64,000 nt of DNA from Luteolibacter luteus (GCF_012913485.1 NZ_CP051774.1:5208001-5272000); one strand, 5' to 3'; shown: positions 27,503 through 38,173, counted from the first letter of the stretch. A program made the numbers and translations. Notes: generated from the letters alone by a model not told the origin.

Positions 27503-27530
27503 GTTACCTTTGGTAACTTACTTTTGGTAA
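27503..27530. promoter_or_regulatory. Tandem TetR-type operator
   Basis: Two adjacent dyads share the 13-base sequence TTACCTTTGGTAA (27504-27516) and TTACTTTTGGTAA (27518-27530), one mismatch, centres 14 bases apart. The first extends to GTTACC-TTT-GGTAAC. They lie between the divergent oxidoreductase and tetR genes and 6 bases before the tetR start, so one protein could repress both. A further GGTAA half-site lies at 27470-27474. Confidence 0.8.
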
Positions 27531-27536
27531 TTTAAG

Positions 27537-28163
27537 GTGTCAAGGGAACGGGCCAAAACAGAGTCGGGTGGAGCGGTTCGCCGGCGCATGTCGCGGGCGG
27601 AGAGGCACCGGCAATTGATGGAACATGCATGGAGGCTGATCCGGGAGGAGGGGACCGATGCCCTGACACTTGCTCGTTTGGGCGAGGTGGCCGGAGTGAC
27701 GAAGCCGCTGGTTTACGATCACTTCGAGACGCGCACGGGATTACTGGCATCCCTTTATCGGAAATACGACCTCAGGCAGATCTCGCTGATGGACGAGGCC
27801 CTTCAGGCCGGAACTCCGGATCTGCTGAGCCGGGCCACGGTGATCGCCGCCGCCTATGTCGGCTGTGTGCTGGAGCAGGGACGGGAAATTTCGGGCGTGA
27901 TCGCGGCCTTGGCGGGATCACCGGAATTGGAAGCGCTGCGTTGGGAGTGCGAAGCCATTTTCATGGAGAGGTGCCGCATCGCGCTCTCACCTTTCGCAGG
28001 GGAGAGGCCTCTCTCTACGGCTGGCCTCCGGGCCATGCTCGGGGCGGCGGAAGCTCTGTCCTGTGCCGCAGCGAGGGGCGAGATCTCCGCCGCCGAAGCT
28101 GAAGAAGAATTGTCCGGAATGATTGTCGCCGTGGTCTCCAGAAGAGGTAGCGATGTTAGATGA
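27537..28163 (+). CDS. TetR-family transcriptional regulator
   Basis: A 208-residue regulator. GTG at 27537 gives MSRERAK; an ATG 17 codons later is an alternative start. The HTH is in residues 20-66 (RHRQLMEHAWRLIREEGTDAL-TLARLGEVAGVTKPLVYDHF), where the GVTKPLVYDHF recognition helix is typical of TetR. The rest is a helical ligand-binding domain. It is divergent from the oxidoreductase and separated by the operator described here; autorepression is likely. Confidence 0.9.
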   Translation: MSRERAKTESGGAVRRRMSRAERHRQLMEHAWRLIREEGTDALTLARLGEVAGVTKPLVYDHFETRTGLLASLYRKYDLRQISLMDEALQAGTPDLLSRATVIAAAYVGCVLEQGREISGVIAALAGSPELEALRWECEAIFMERCRIALSPFAGERPLSTAGLRAMLGAAEALSCAAARGEISAAEAEEELSGMIVAVVSRRGSDVR

Positions 28164-28376
28164 GGATGCGGCGTTAGCGGTCCCCCAGAGGAGGAGGCTT
28201 TCGCAAGCTTCCGCTAAGATTTCGCAAGCGATCGGCTTAACTGTGGGAAGATGGTGCCTATATTTGCTTTTTTTCCGGATTTCTGTGAAGTTTCGCCTTG
28301 CCCGGGGAATGAATTGAGCGGGTGGGTTTCGCTTGAGGGAAGTGACTGGACTACAGGGTCTTCTACCCCTTTGGGG

Positions 28377-28609
28377 GACGCTTCGATACCCTTTCGAAAG
28401 CGTCACCGGAAAGGCCTGAAAAAAATCCGAAAATTCTGAAACAAATAACGCGTTGGTGACGTTTAACTAGGTGTAAGGCAACTGCGGAAGACGCACCGCA
28501 AACTTATAACAGATCTTGTCTTGGAGTTCGCTCCTGGCAGGTGGCCCGGCCGGTGGTTCTTTAGGTTTTTGGGTTTTTCCTAAGGAATACCGGTCGGGCT
28601 TCTTTTTTT
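28377..28609 (+). ncRNA. Candidate structured RNA of unknown class
   Basis: Hairpins in order: GACGCTTCGA/TCGAAAGCGTC (28377-28404); a stem TGTAAG (28472-28477) with CTTATA (28503-28508) enclosing GCAAC, a TGCG-gaaga-CGCA hairpin and CCGCAAA; a UUCG-capped hairpin CTTGTC..GGAG-TTCG-CTCC..GGCAGG (28515-28541); and a 20-bp terminator. The GGCAA-hairpin-GCAAA arrangement recalls c-di-GMP-I aptamers, but the matched consensus is not met. It could be a small RNA gene or a riboswitch with its own terminator. Promoter not identified. Confidence 0.45.
28544..28609 (+). terminator. Very strong intrinsic terminator
   Basis: GCCCGGCCGGT (28544-28554) pairs with ACCGGTCGGGC (28589-28599) with one G-U; the helix continues with TTCTTTAGG/CCTAAGGAA (28557-28565 and 28579-28587). 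TCTTTTTTT follows at 28601-28609. It is far from tetR (380 bases), so it ends the structured RNA rather than tetR. Confidence 0.85.
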
Positions 28610-28654
28610 GTACGAATGACGCGCCCGGCTCAGGTTCGGGAGCGGCTCTTTTCT

Positions 28655-28701
28655 AAAAAGGAAAAGCCCGCTGGTCGTCTGGGGGAACGAAGCAGCGGGC
28701 T
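28655..28701 (-). terminator. Minus-strand terminator facing valS upstream region
   Basis: AGCCCGCTG (28665-28673) pairs with CAGCGGGCT (28693-28701); read on the minus strand it is followed by TTTTCCTTTTT. No minus-strand gene is annotated upstream of it, so it may end an antisense or pervasive transcript. Confidence 0.55.
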
Positions 28702-28790
28702 GATGGGAGTGCCTTCCGGAGGGTTTCTTTGTCGGGGGGATTTTGCAGGCTCGGCCGGCGGGGGGATCGGCGTTGCTTACGGAGGAGAGA

Positions 28791-28856
28791 ATGTCCGATT
28801 TTGCTCCCTTTTGGAATCACGCAATGGCGTGCGTCGGTATTTGCGTAACTGGGTGA
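28791..28856 (+). CDS. Candidate 21-residue leader peptide before valS
   Basis: A short ORF begins with an excellent ribosome site (GGAGGAGAG 3 to 4 bases before ATG) and encodes 21 residues starting MSDFAPFWN, with two valine codons in the last seven (CVGICVTG). It ends 192 bases before valS, whose own start is MSDLPKAY. A leader peptide with valines before a valyl-tRNA synthetase invites an attenuation model, but no clear downstream terminator was seen. It could also be a decoy or chance. Confidence 0.4.
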   Translation: MSDFAPFWNHAMACVGICVTG

Positions 28857-29048
28857 GGGGCGGGGTAGGGCCAAGTGGCTTCGGGAAGATGGGCGGTTGG
28901 CTGCCCGGATTGCCGTTTCCAAGGTGAGAGGGGCATCCCGAACGCCGTTGGTGCGAAAGGGAAAGGAGCTTCTTGCTTAACCCTCAGTAATTTCCTGCCC
29001 TCCCCTTTACAAACCCTGCCCCCTCTGGCATCCCTCCGCCCCCATATT

Positions 29049-31757
<2,709 letters not shown>

Positions 31758-31809
31758 GTCCTTGCAAGGTCATCATGAGTTCATAAAGTTGCGAATTCGT
31801 AACGGGGGA

Positions 31810-33090
31810 ATGTCGGATCTGCTGAATATAGAAGGAATTGGAGCCCAGGAGGTTGAGCTGCTACAAGCGACGGGCTGGACTGATTTGCAATCCGTAGCCA
31901 AGGCTGACGTGGATCTTTTGACCCGCGAGCTGGAGGCTGCGAATAACATGCTCAAGATCGTGCCACGGGCTCCGGAGCGCCGGAAGGTGGAGCGCTGGGT
32001 CGCGTCCGCGGCGCATTTGCTTGATCCGGCTGGAGTTGTGGCGAGCCGGCCCTTGCGCTCGAAAGCGGTGGTCTCTTCCCTTGGCAAGGAAACCCCGGGT
32101 GGTAAGCCGGCCAAGGTCAAGCGCCGGAGCGGAACGTCCGCCCCGGCTCCGGTGTCAGATGCAGCTTCGGATGAGCTTCCCCTGATGGCGTCTGTTGCCG
32201 CGGAAGATCTGACGGATCTCGCCGGAGAAGAAGGTCTCAGATCCGTCTCCGGTGAGGTGAACTACGAGGCGGACCCGGAGGTCCAGGAGATGCTGGCCAT
32301 CGCGCCGCTCGCCATTCCGATTCCTGCCCGCACGCTGGCCGAAAAGGGGATCTCGCCGGGTGAAATCGCGGTGGCAGCCCTGATGAACCATGCCTCGGGC
32401 GACTTGGACGTCCGCGTGGCTGTCCCGAAGACTGATCGCAAGGACATTCCGGATGCACCGGTGGGAAGCCGCCGCTCGGAGACGCTTTCTTCGGTTCAGG
32501 TTTCCGATGTTGGTTTTACCATGGGACGCCGTGGTTTCGATCCGGGGAAGGTCCGCACTATTGAAGATGCCCAAGGAGATGCTCCACCGGTCCGGGCCTC
32601 GTCGAGCAAGCAGGGAATGATGGACGAACGCATCGCGCTGCTGCGTTCGCCGCGTCCCGAGACGAACAAGGGCCGCAAGCCCGGCTCGAAATTCTACATC
32701 CGCGGCGTGCTTCACGATCAGCCGCTCAAGGTCTGGTTCGGCGGCTTGTTCGCGGTGCTTTTGCAGCTTTCCGTGCCTTTGGCGGTGATTGCCGCGCCCC
32801 TGCTGATCCTCTCCAATGAGAATCCGGAAAAGTTCAACTGGGTCCCGAAATGGATCATCGGTTTCCCGATCGCACTGCCGATCCTGGGGTTGCTGTATGT
32901 GCTGGTCAGCGCCCGTGCGAAGTGCCGGGTCTGCGCCCAGCGCCTCTACGTGCCGAAGCATTGTTTGAAGAATCGCAAGGCGCACCATCTGCCCTTCCTG
33001 GGTCACATCGGTGCCCTCGCCTTGCACGTGATGACCTTCAAGTGGTTCAACTGCACCTTCTGCGGAACCTCGATCCGCATTAAAAAGTAG
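31810..33090 (+). CDS. Membrane protein with helix-hairpin-helix N-terminus and C-terminal zinc ribbon
   Basis: A 426-residue protein. Residues 1-65 look like a DUF4332/HhH domain (LLNIEGIGAQEVELLQATGWTDL). A long low-complexity cytoplasmic linker follows (about 70-285). Two or three transmembrane helices lie at about 305-380 (VWFGGLFAVLLQLSVPLAVIAAPLLIL; IIGFPIALPILGLLYVLV). The C-terminus has two C-x-x-C pairs (CRVCAQ about 379 and CTFCGT about 416), a zinc-ribbon layout. RBS GGGGGAATG. Function unknown; the DUF4332 domain suggests nucleic-acid or protein binding at the membrane. Confidence 0.75.
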   Translation: MSDLLNIEGIGAQEVELLQATGWTDLQSVAKADVDLLTRELEAANNMLKIVPRAPERRKVERWVASAAHLLDPAGVVASRPLRSKAVVSSLGKETPGGKPAKVKRRSGTSAPAPVSDAASDELPLMASVAAEDLTDLAGEEGLRSVSGEVNYEADPEVQEMLAIAPLAIPIPARTLAEKGISPGEIAVAALMNHASGDLDVRVAVPKTDRKDIPDAPVGSRRSETLSSVQVSDVGFTMGRRGFDPGKVRTIEDAQGDAPPVRASSSKQGMMDERIALLRSPRPETNKGRKPGSKFYIRGVLHDQPLKVWFGGLFAVLLQLSVPLAVIAAPLLILSNENPEKFNWVPKWIIGFPIALPILGLLYVLVSARAKCRVCAQRLYVPKHCLKNRKAHHLPFLGHIGALALHVMTFKWFNCTFCGTSIRIKK

Positions 33091-33144
33091 TCCTGCTTTC
33101 CTCGACGGAAGGAGCGTGCCTTCTCCTTCGTAGACGGGATGGCC

Positions 33145-33675
33145 ATGAAAAGATCCCACCTGATTCTCGCTGCAACGGGGCTCGTCATGGGCTTGGTGGC
33201 AGGCGAGGAAGGACAGGCTCCCGCGAAGCCGGAGAGAACTCCCGAAGTGAAGGAAGCGCGCGTAAGAGCGCAGCTTCTGCACGAGACGATCCATGGCTCC
33301 TTGCAGGTGATGCACCGGGACTTCTTCCGCGAAGGGGATCGACTGCGGATTCCTTCGTCGTCCATGGAAGATGTCTTTCGCGAGCTGAAGCGTTCGTGGA
33401 ACGTGGAAGTCGCCTGGATGTCGGTGAATGCCAAGGCGATGAACGTCGATCACAGGCCGGAAGGAGCCTTCGAGGAATCGGCCGTGAAGGAGCTCAATGC
33501 GGGCAAGGAAATGGCCGAGACCGTAGAGGGGGATACCTATCGCTACGCTGGAGCGATTTCCTTGGGCAATGAATGCCTGAAGTGCCACCTCCCGGATCGC
33601 CAGAATCTGGATGAACGGAAGGCAGCGGTCCTTATTTCGATGCCTCTGCGCAGCGAATCAATAGGACCGCGGTGA
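33145..33675 (+). CDS. Secreted DUF3365 (Tll0287-like) c-type haem protein
   Basis: A 176-residue exported protein: signal peptide (MKRSHLILAATGLVMGLVAG) and a Tll0287-like/DUF3365 domain with a single c-type haem site CLKCH at about residue 150. The fold is PAS-like in known structures and may sense redox state or small ligands. ATG at 33145 gives the cleanest signal; ATG at 33139 is equally possible. No cytochrome partner is adjacent. Confidence 0.75.
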   Translation: MKRSHLILAATGLVMGLVAGEEGQAPAKPERTPEVKEARVRAQLLHETIHGSLQVMHRDFFREGDRLRIPSSSMEDVFRELKRSWNVEVAWMSVNAKAMNVDHRPEGAFEESAVKELNAGKEMAETVEGDTYRYAGAISLGNECLKCHLPDRQNLDERKAAVLISMPLRSESIGPR

Positions 33676-33681
33676 AGCGGT

Positions 33682-34134
33682 TCACTCCTTGTTTTTCGTG
33701 TCGATGACGATGGTCACCGGGCCGTCGTTCACGAGGGATACCTTCATGTCCGCGCCGAAGCGACCGCGCCCGACCGGCTTGCCGATCTCCTTTTCAAGGA
33801 CATCACAGAACGCAAGGTAGAGAGGTTCCGACATGTCGGGTGGACCCGCGCGGAGAAACGAGGGGCGGTTACCCTTCTTCGTGGAGCCGTAGAGGGTGAA
33901 CTGGCTGACGACGATCAACTCCCCGTGGCAGTCGATCACGGATTGGTTCAGCAGCCCGGCTTCATCGGGGAAGATCCGCATCCTTGCGACTTTCGGTGCC
34001 AGCCATGCGATGTCTTCCGATCCATCTCCACGTTCGACGCCCAAGAGCACCAATAGGCCTTGGCCGATTGAGGCCACGGTTTCGCCATCGATCACGACGG
34101 AGGAAGAGGAGACCCTTTGGATGACAGCGCGCAT
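33682..34134 (-). CDS. dtd: D-aminoacyl-tRNA deacylase
   Basis: A 150-residue enzyme that removes D-amino acids wrongly attached to tRNA. Family motifs present: MRAVIQRV at the start, SQFTLYG (77-83, catalytic face) and the NDGPVT cis-proline motif (136-141), plus G-R-F-G-A-D-M near the C-terminus. Length is normal for DTD. It heads a minus-strand group whose order is dtd, rhodanese-like, L,D-transpeptidase by coordinates; translation runs from the transpeptidase end, so dtd is last. Confidence 0.95.
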   Translation of the reverse strand: MRAVIQRVSSSSVVIDGETVASIGQGLLVLLGVERGDGSEDIAWLAPKVARMRIFPDEAGLLNQSVIDCHGELIVVSQFTLYGSTKKGNRPSFLRAGPPDMSEPLYLAFCDVLEKEIGKPVGRGRFGADMKVSLVNDGPVTIVIDTKNKE

Positions 34135-34168
34135 GAGGGAGGAATGACGAATCCGGCATTCGCGACTT

Positions 34169-34513
34169 TCAATACACCGGCACTTCCGGATCGATCTCCG
34201 CGGACCAGCGATCGATGCCGCCGCTCATCGACCACACCTGGTCGTTTCCACGGGATCTCCAGTAGTTCGTGGCGCGGAGCGATCGCATGCCGTGGTGGCA
34301 GTAGACGATCACCGGCTTTTCCGGCACGGGGGCCTCGGCGAAGCGGGTGAGAGGAACGAGGCGCGCTCCTTCGATGCGGTTGAAGCGCCACTCGTCGTCC
34401 TCGCGGCAATCGACCAATTCGATCTCGCCGCTGCGGATCGCCGGAAGCAATTCAGAGACCTGTGCCGGAGTCAGCTCCATGCCCGACTCCGGGTCCGGCA
34501 AGCGATCCTTCAT
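34169..34513 (-). CDS. Rhodanese-like sulfurtransferase
   Basis: A 114-residue single-domain rhodanese: ELVDCREDDEWRFNRIEGA (about 32-50), active-site Cys in VYCHHGMRS (Cys about 71) and a WSMSGGIDRW C-terminal motif. It could transfer sulfane sulfur or act as a phosphatase-like protein; the CHHGMRS loop is that of GlpE/PspE-like sulfurtransferases. Its ATG overlaps the stop of the transpeptidase gene (ATGA). Confidence 0.9.
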   Translation of the reverse strand: MKDRLPDPESGMELTPAQVSELLPAIRSGEIELVDCREDDEWRFNRIEGARLVPLTRFAEAPVPEKPVIVYCHHGMRSLRATNYWRSRGNDQVWSMSGGIDRWSAEIDPEVPVY

Positions 34514-35127
34514 CGTTCGACGGTGACCGGGGTGCCGATCTGGGCGTTGTCGAAGAACTTCTGGGCCATCCGGTCCGGCATGCGGACGCAGCCATGGGAA
34601 GCGGCGTAGCCCGGCAGGTAGCCGGTATGCATTCCGACGGCAGGGGCGAAGTTCAGGTAGTTGAACATCGGCGCGCCCTCGTAGTAGCAGCCGGGAGGCA
34701 CCGGCTCGTTGTGGGCTTCCGCGTCGTCATCCACGATGCGATCGGTGCCCTTCTCCTTGAAAACACCATAGCTCGAAGAACGGTGCCACTTGTCCTTCTG
34801 GTTCACCTTGTAGGTGCCGGAAGGAGTGCTGCGGCCTTCCTTGCCGGTGGAAATCTTCGAGACGCCGGCGAGCTGGCCACCCTTGTAGAAGAAGGCTTTC
34901 TGCTGGGTCAGGTTGATGCGGATCGACGCGGGGCCGGTCATGTTATCCCCGTCCCAATAGGAGACATCGTCAGGGATCGGGCTCGATTTCCAGTCGTGCT
35001 CCCGCTTGTTCGTGTAGCCGGCCATGTACCGCGACTCGCCGCGCATGTTTGCCATGGTGCCCTCAAGCGAGGTGCAGGAGACGGCGATCAGCGGGAGCAA
35101 TGCGATAGGTAAGAGGCTGGCTTTCAT
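34510..35127 (-). CDS. L,D-transpeptidase lipoprotein (YkuD family)
   Basis: A 205-residue exported lipoprotein: signal and lipobox LPLIAVSC (Cys18) then a YkuD domain with HTGYLPGYAASHGCVRM (Cys in SHGCVRMP, about residue 184). These enzymes make 3-3 peptidoglycan cross-links or attach proteins to peptidoglycan. ATG at 35127 is used because the longer frame has no signal. It is translationally coupled to the rhodanese gene. Confidence 0.9.
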   Translation of the reverse strand: MKASLLPIALLPLIAVSCTSLEGTMANMRGESRYMAGYTNKREHDWKSSPIPDDVSYWDGDNMTGPASIRINLTQQKAFFYKGGQLAGVSKISTGKEGRSTPSGTYKVNQKDKWHRSSSYGVFKEKGTDRIVDDDAEAHNEPVPPGCYYEGAPMFNYLNFAPAVGMHTGYLPGYAASHGCVRMPDRMAQKFFDNAQIGTPVTVER

Positions 35128-35287
35128 GGTGATTCGGATGCGGCGATTGTAAACTGATGCGTGGGTTGGGGTCAACCCCCGGAACCTCAAGGGCTCCATC
35201 GTGCCCTTACGCAATTCTTTGACAGGGAAAGCGGGGTTTTATTCCATGGTAGCTGCGAAAGACCGGAACCCTGTCGTCTGCCGCGCC

Positions 35288-36187
35288 ATGAATGCGGGGG
35301 TTCAAAAACTTCTCAGTCTGGGAGCCAGCCTGGCAATCGGGTCTGGATTAGGAGTTGTCGCCCAGCAGGGTAGGAGTCATCCCGCCGCAGACCTACCGGT
35401 GCCGGAGACGCAGCGATTCTCCGAGGCACTTGTCTCTCCGGGGATTCCTCCCATGTCGCCGATGGAGCTCCCCGGGAAGCCTGTGCCCGTGGAGGCGAGG
35501 GAATTCCGGCAGCTCTCGGACCCTGAAAGGGCGGCGCTCGAGGCTCTGATTTCAGCCTACAAGGCGGCGGAGGATCATTCCGAGCGGGACCGCATCCTAG
35601 ACCGCATCGAGGATGGATTCTACGGGCAGGAGGTTCTGGGACTGGCGCTCTTGGTTTTTGAGAACCGTGACCGGTTCGGGGTCTCCCAAGTCAACCGGGT
35701 TACCACAATCTTGGCGGGAAACACCTCCCCGCAGATTCTGCCGGTCCTGAAGGTGGCCTATGACCGCGCCTCCGACGCGGAAAAAGCCCGCTTGCTGATG
35801 GCGGCGGCCCGGGTGGAAGGGGACGGCCTGCCAGAATTCGTCGCCCGGGGTTTTGAGGACAACTCCTCGAATGTCAGGTTTGCCGCCTTCGATGTGGTGG
35901 ATCATCAGGACCCCCGCATGAAAAAAGTGCTGCTCCTAGCGGCACTGCGCTCCAGCAAATCGGACGTGGCGCTAGCCGGTCTCGGCGAGTTGGAGGTGGA
36001 TGCCACTCCGGATTCCCTCCCGATTATCATGGAAGGCCTCTCGTCCCGGAACTCCGAAGTCCGGGAAGAAACCAGGGGCACGCTCCAATTTCTCCTCGAT
36101 GAGGAGTTCCGCGATTCCGAGGCCGCCGCACAATGGTGGCAGCAGAATCGCCATCGTTTCGACCGCAATCTGATCCGCGCCAACTAG
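35288..36187 (+). CDS. Secreted HEAT-like repeat protein
   Basis: A 299-residue protein with a signal-like N-terminus from the chosen ATG (LLSLGASLAIGSGLGVVA), a Pro-rich linker and several alpha-helical HEAT-like repeats (about 90-285), in which LxxLxxAL and D-x-R-xx-A units recur. Earlier starts (GTG 35201, ATG 35246) would lengthen it with no extra conservation. Likely a periplasmic scaffold; no specific family. Confidence 0.6.
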   Translation: MNAGVQKLLSLGASLAIGSGLGVVAQQGRSHPAADLPVPETQRFSEALVSPGIPPMSPMELPGKPVPVEAREFRQLSDPERAALEALISAYKAAEDHSERDRILDRIEDGFYGQEVLGLALLVFENRDRFGVSQVNRVTTILAGNTSPQILPVLKVAYDRASDAEKARLLMAAARVEGDGLPEFVARGFEDNSSNVRFAAFDVVDHQDPRMKKVLLLAALRSSKSDVALAGLGELEVDATPDSLPIIMEGLSSRNSEVREETRGTLQFLLDEEFRDSEAAAQWWQQNRHRFDRNLIRAN

Positions 36188-36233
36188 TGCGGGATCATCC
36201 CAGGATCAGAAGCAACCCCGACCTCCTCGGGTT

Positions 36234-36965
36234 ATGAAAAATTACCTCTCCCGTTTCACCGGAGTGACCGCTGCCCTTTTGCTGGGAAGCAGCGGGACTG
36301 CTCCGGCGGAGCATGTGGTCTATCGCGGCAGCACCACCGTCCGGTGGGAGCTGCTCAATTATCTGGCCACCACCCAGTTCACGAGCCTGCTGCGTGGCAG
36401 CCAGCGTCTGCAGCAGATCGGCATTTCCTCCTCGCTGGGGAACACCGGTTATGCGCTCTATACCCTCGATTCCCGGCAGCATATCGCCTACAAATCCACC
36501 GGCAATTTTGCCAAGGGGCCGACGATTTTCCCGAACTTCAACGATTCGGGGCGCGGCTTCGAGGTGCACAAGCAATTCAACCGGAGCTGGAGCGAAGATA
36601 TTCCTGGCCTCGGAGACACGGAGGATATCTGGAATCGGAAAACAGGGATCTTGGGCGGGCCGCGGAGTTTGGTCAGGCTGCCTGTCGCCAACTTCTCGAT
36701 CGAGGCCGCCCTGCGGCTTACCGGTTACCACACCCACACGATCTGTTCGGAGGATTTCGGGATCGATTCAAGTGCCTCCTCCGGCTATTCGACCGGCCGC
36801 TTTTTCCGCGTCGATAGCTCCCGGAGCAGCTACCGCTTCGATCTCCGGCTGACGGATCAGGCCAATGCGCTGGGTGGGACCCTGCCGAGTGCGATCTTCG
36901 TGGTGGAGGATTATCTCACGGACCGCAATTACACGATCGTGAGCCAGCCACCGCTGCCGTTCTAG
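36234..36965 (+). CDS. Secreted protein of unknown function
   Basis: A 243-residue exported protein: signal peptide 1-25 (AALLLGSSGTAPAEH) and a beta-rich body with many aromatic and Gly/Ser positions (YRGSTTVRWELL, LYTLDSRQHIAY, GYSTGRFFRVD). The pattern suggests a beta-sandwich, perhaps carbohydrate or adhesin related. No C-terminal sorting signal (such as PEP-CTERM) is present. It follows the HEAT-like gene by 46 bases. Confidence 0.6.
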   Translation: MKNYLSRFTGVTAALLLGSSGTAPAEHVVYRGSTTVRWELLNYLATTQFTSLLRGSQRLQQIGISSSLGNTGYALYTLDSRQHIAYKSTGNFAKGPTIFPNFNDSGRGFEVHKQFNRSWSEDIPGLGDTEDIWNRKTGILGGPRSLVRLPVANFSIEAALRLTGYHTHTICSEDFGIDSSASSGYSTGRFFRVDSSRSSYRFDLRLTDQANALGGTLPSAIFVVEDYLTDRNYTIVSQPPLPF

Positions 36966-37088
36966 GGCTTCCTCCGGCGGAAGCGCGATCCTGCGAAGGG
37001 GGCGGGGTCGCGCTAGCCTGTGCCCGTGACGCTTGCACGGAGGGGAGGGCGTGCTATGGATGCCGCCCGAGTTCGCCAGGAACACGCC

Positions 37089-37388
37089 ATGCCAAATTAC
37101 GACTACGTCTGCCAGAGCTGCGGTCACCGCTTCGAGGTTTTCCAGAGCATGAACGATGCGAAGCTGGAGGATTGTCCCGTGGAAAGCTGCGATGGGAAGG
37201 TGAAGCGTCTGCTGGGTACGGGAGCCGGGCTGATTTTCAAGGGTGCCGGCTTTTACCAGACCGACTACCGCTCGAACTCTTACCAGCAGGGGGCGAAGCA
37301 GGACAGTGCGGCATCCAAGCCGGCTGAATCCTCATCGGCACCCGCAGCGGCACCTGCCCCGGCCTCCACTCCCGCGAAGTCGGAGTGA
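37089..37388 (+). CDS. FmdB-family zinc ribbon protein
   Basis: A 99-residue protein with the FmdB-type N-terminus: MPNYDYVCQSCGHRFEVFQ, a C-x-x-C pair (residues 8-11) and a second cluster C-x-x-x-x-C (DCPVESCDG, about 29-35), then VKRLLGTGAGLIFKGAGFYQTDY, which is diagnostic of the family. A Ala/Ser/Pro-rich tail follows. Suggested regulators of formamide or other genes in literature; exact role unknown. Confidence 0.85.
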   Translation: MPNYDYVCQSCGHRFEVFQSMNDAKLEDCPVESCDGKVKRLLGTGAGLIFKGAGFYQTDYRSNSYQQGAKQDSAASKPAESSSAPAAAPAPASTPAKSE

Positions 37389-37439
37389 TCCGGGTGAGCG
37401 CGCTTCCCAAACCCGGAGGGCTTTGCTACGCCTCGCCGC

Positions 37440-38159
37440 ATGGCTGAAGAGAAACTGGAGAAACCGCGCGGGAGCTGTCTGGGAAAGCTGGTCTCCCTGT
37501 TCACCTTTGCCGGTGTGGCCGGACTGGGTGCGGCGGTTTTCTTCATTTTCCAGCCGCAGGATCTTTCCGACGTCAAAGGTCTCAATGCCGCTTCCGCACT
37601 CAACGGGGGAAAGGCGCGCGACCTGCGCGAGGTCCTGAAGAACTCCGTGAACCGCGGCTATCCGCTGAGCCTGACGGAAGAGGAAATCAACCTCTACTTA
37701 GGCCAAACCCTCGCAGCCAAGCAGGGCGGGGGACTGGACAAATTGGTGAATGTCGACCGCGTCTGCGTGCGTTTGGAAGACGAGCGTGCGGAAGTGATCA
37801 TTGAGCGCTCGATTATGGGGCACCCGATGACGGTTTCGATGTATTACCGGATCCTTCAGGAGATCGATTTGAATGGCTCCACCAAGACCTCGGTGGTGCG
37901 GGATGGCGGGCAATTTTTCCCGGACCTTCCGCGTTTGGAGCGTCTGACCAAAGGGGGCCGTTTCGGCAAGCTGGTGGTGCCGCAAGGATTCCTGATCCTG
38001 GTATTGCCGTCCTTCGAGAAGTTGGCCCCGGTTTATCGGTCCGAATTGGAGCAGGCCTTCGAGGAAATGTCCCGGATTACGATTTCAAAGGGCAAGCTGG
38101 TGCTGGATCCGCGCGCGGACGGAGGCTCGGCCTTGCCTCAGGGGGGCGGAACGTTTTGA
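37440..38159 (+). CDS. Membrane-anchored protein of unknown function
   Basis: A 239-residue protein with an N-terminal transmembrane helix (residues 17-37, VSLFTFAGVAGLGAAVFFIF) and a mainly alpha/beta extracytoplasmic region. Residues about 55-100 are helical; the rest is beta-rich with LTEEEINLYLGQ and TISKGKLVLDP segments. It lies 51 bases after the FmdB-like gene and 14 bases before the next gene, so it is probably in an operon. Family not recognised. Confidence 0.6.
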   Translation: MAEEKLEKPRGSCLGKLVSLFTFAGVAGLGAAVFFIFQPQDLSDVKGLNAASALNGGKARDLREVLKNSVNRGYPLSLTEEEINLYLGQTLAAKQGGGLDKLVNVDRVCVRLEDERAEVIIERSIMGHPMTVSMYYRILQEIDLNGSTKTSVVRDGGQFFPDLPRLERLTKGGRFGKLVVPQGFLILVLPSFEKLAPVYRSELEQAFEEMSRITISKGKLVLDPRADGGSALPQGGGTF

Positions 38160-38173
38160 GTGTCGGGTAGCCT

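Larger units (their letters stand above)
28164..29048 (+). other. Long region before valS with structured elements
   Basis: An 885-base stretch between tetR and valS with no full-length gene. It holds a multi-hairpin RNA (28377-28609), a minus-strand terminator (28655-28701), a candidate 21-codon leader peptide (28791-28856) and about 190 bases of GC-rich leader next to valS. Short frames elsewhere have no credible start sites. Confidence 0.6.

Noticed and set aside
28472-28541. c-di-GMP-I (GEMM) riboswitch
   Set aside because: The GGCAA-hairpin-GCAAA shape is suggestive but the conserved GACGCAAAG block is not matched, so the class was not assigned.
28616-28927. A 103-codon plus-strand frame before valS
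   Set aside because: Low-complexity, no ribosome site and overlaps the leader structures; the short ORF at 28791 has a far better ribosome site.
28164-29048. T-box riboswitch upstream of valS
   Set aside because: The diagnostic AGGGUGGNACCGCG sequence is absent and T-boxes are typical of Firmicutes, so the region was called only as an unclassified structured RNA.
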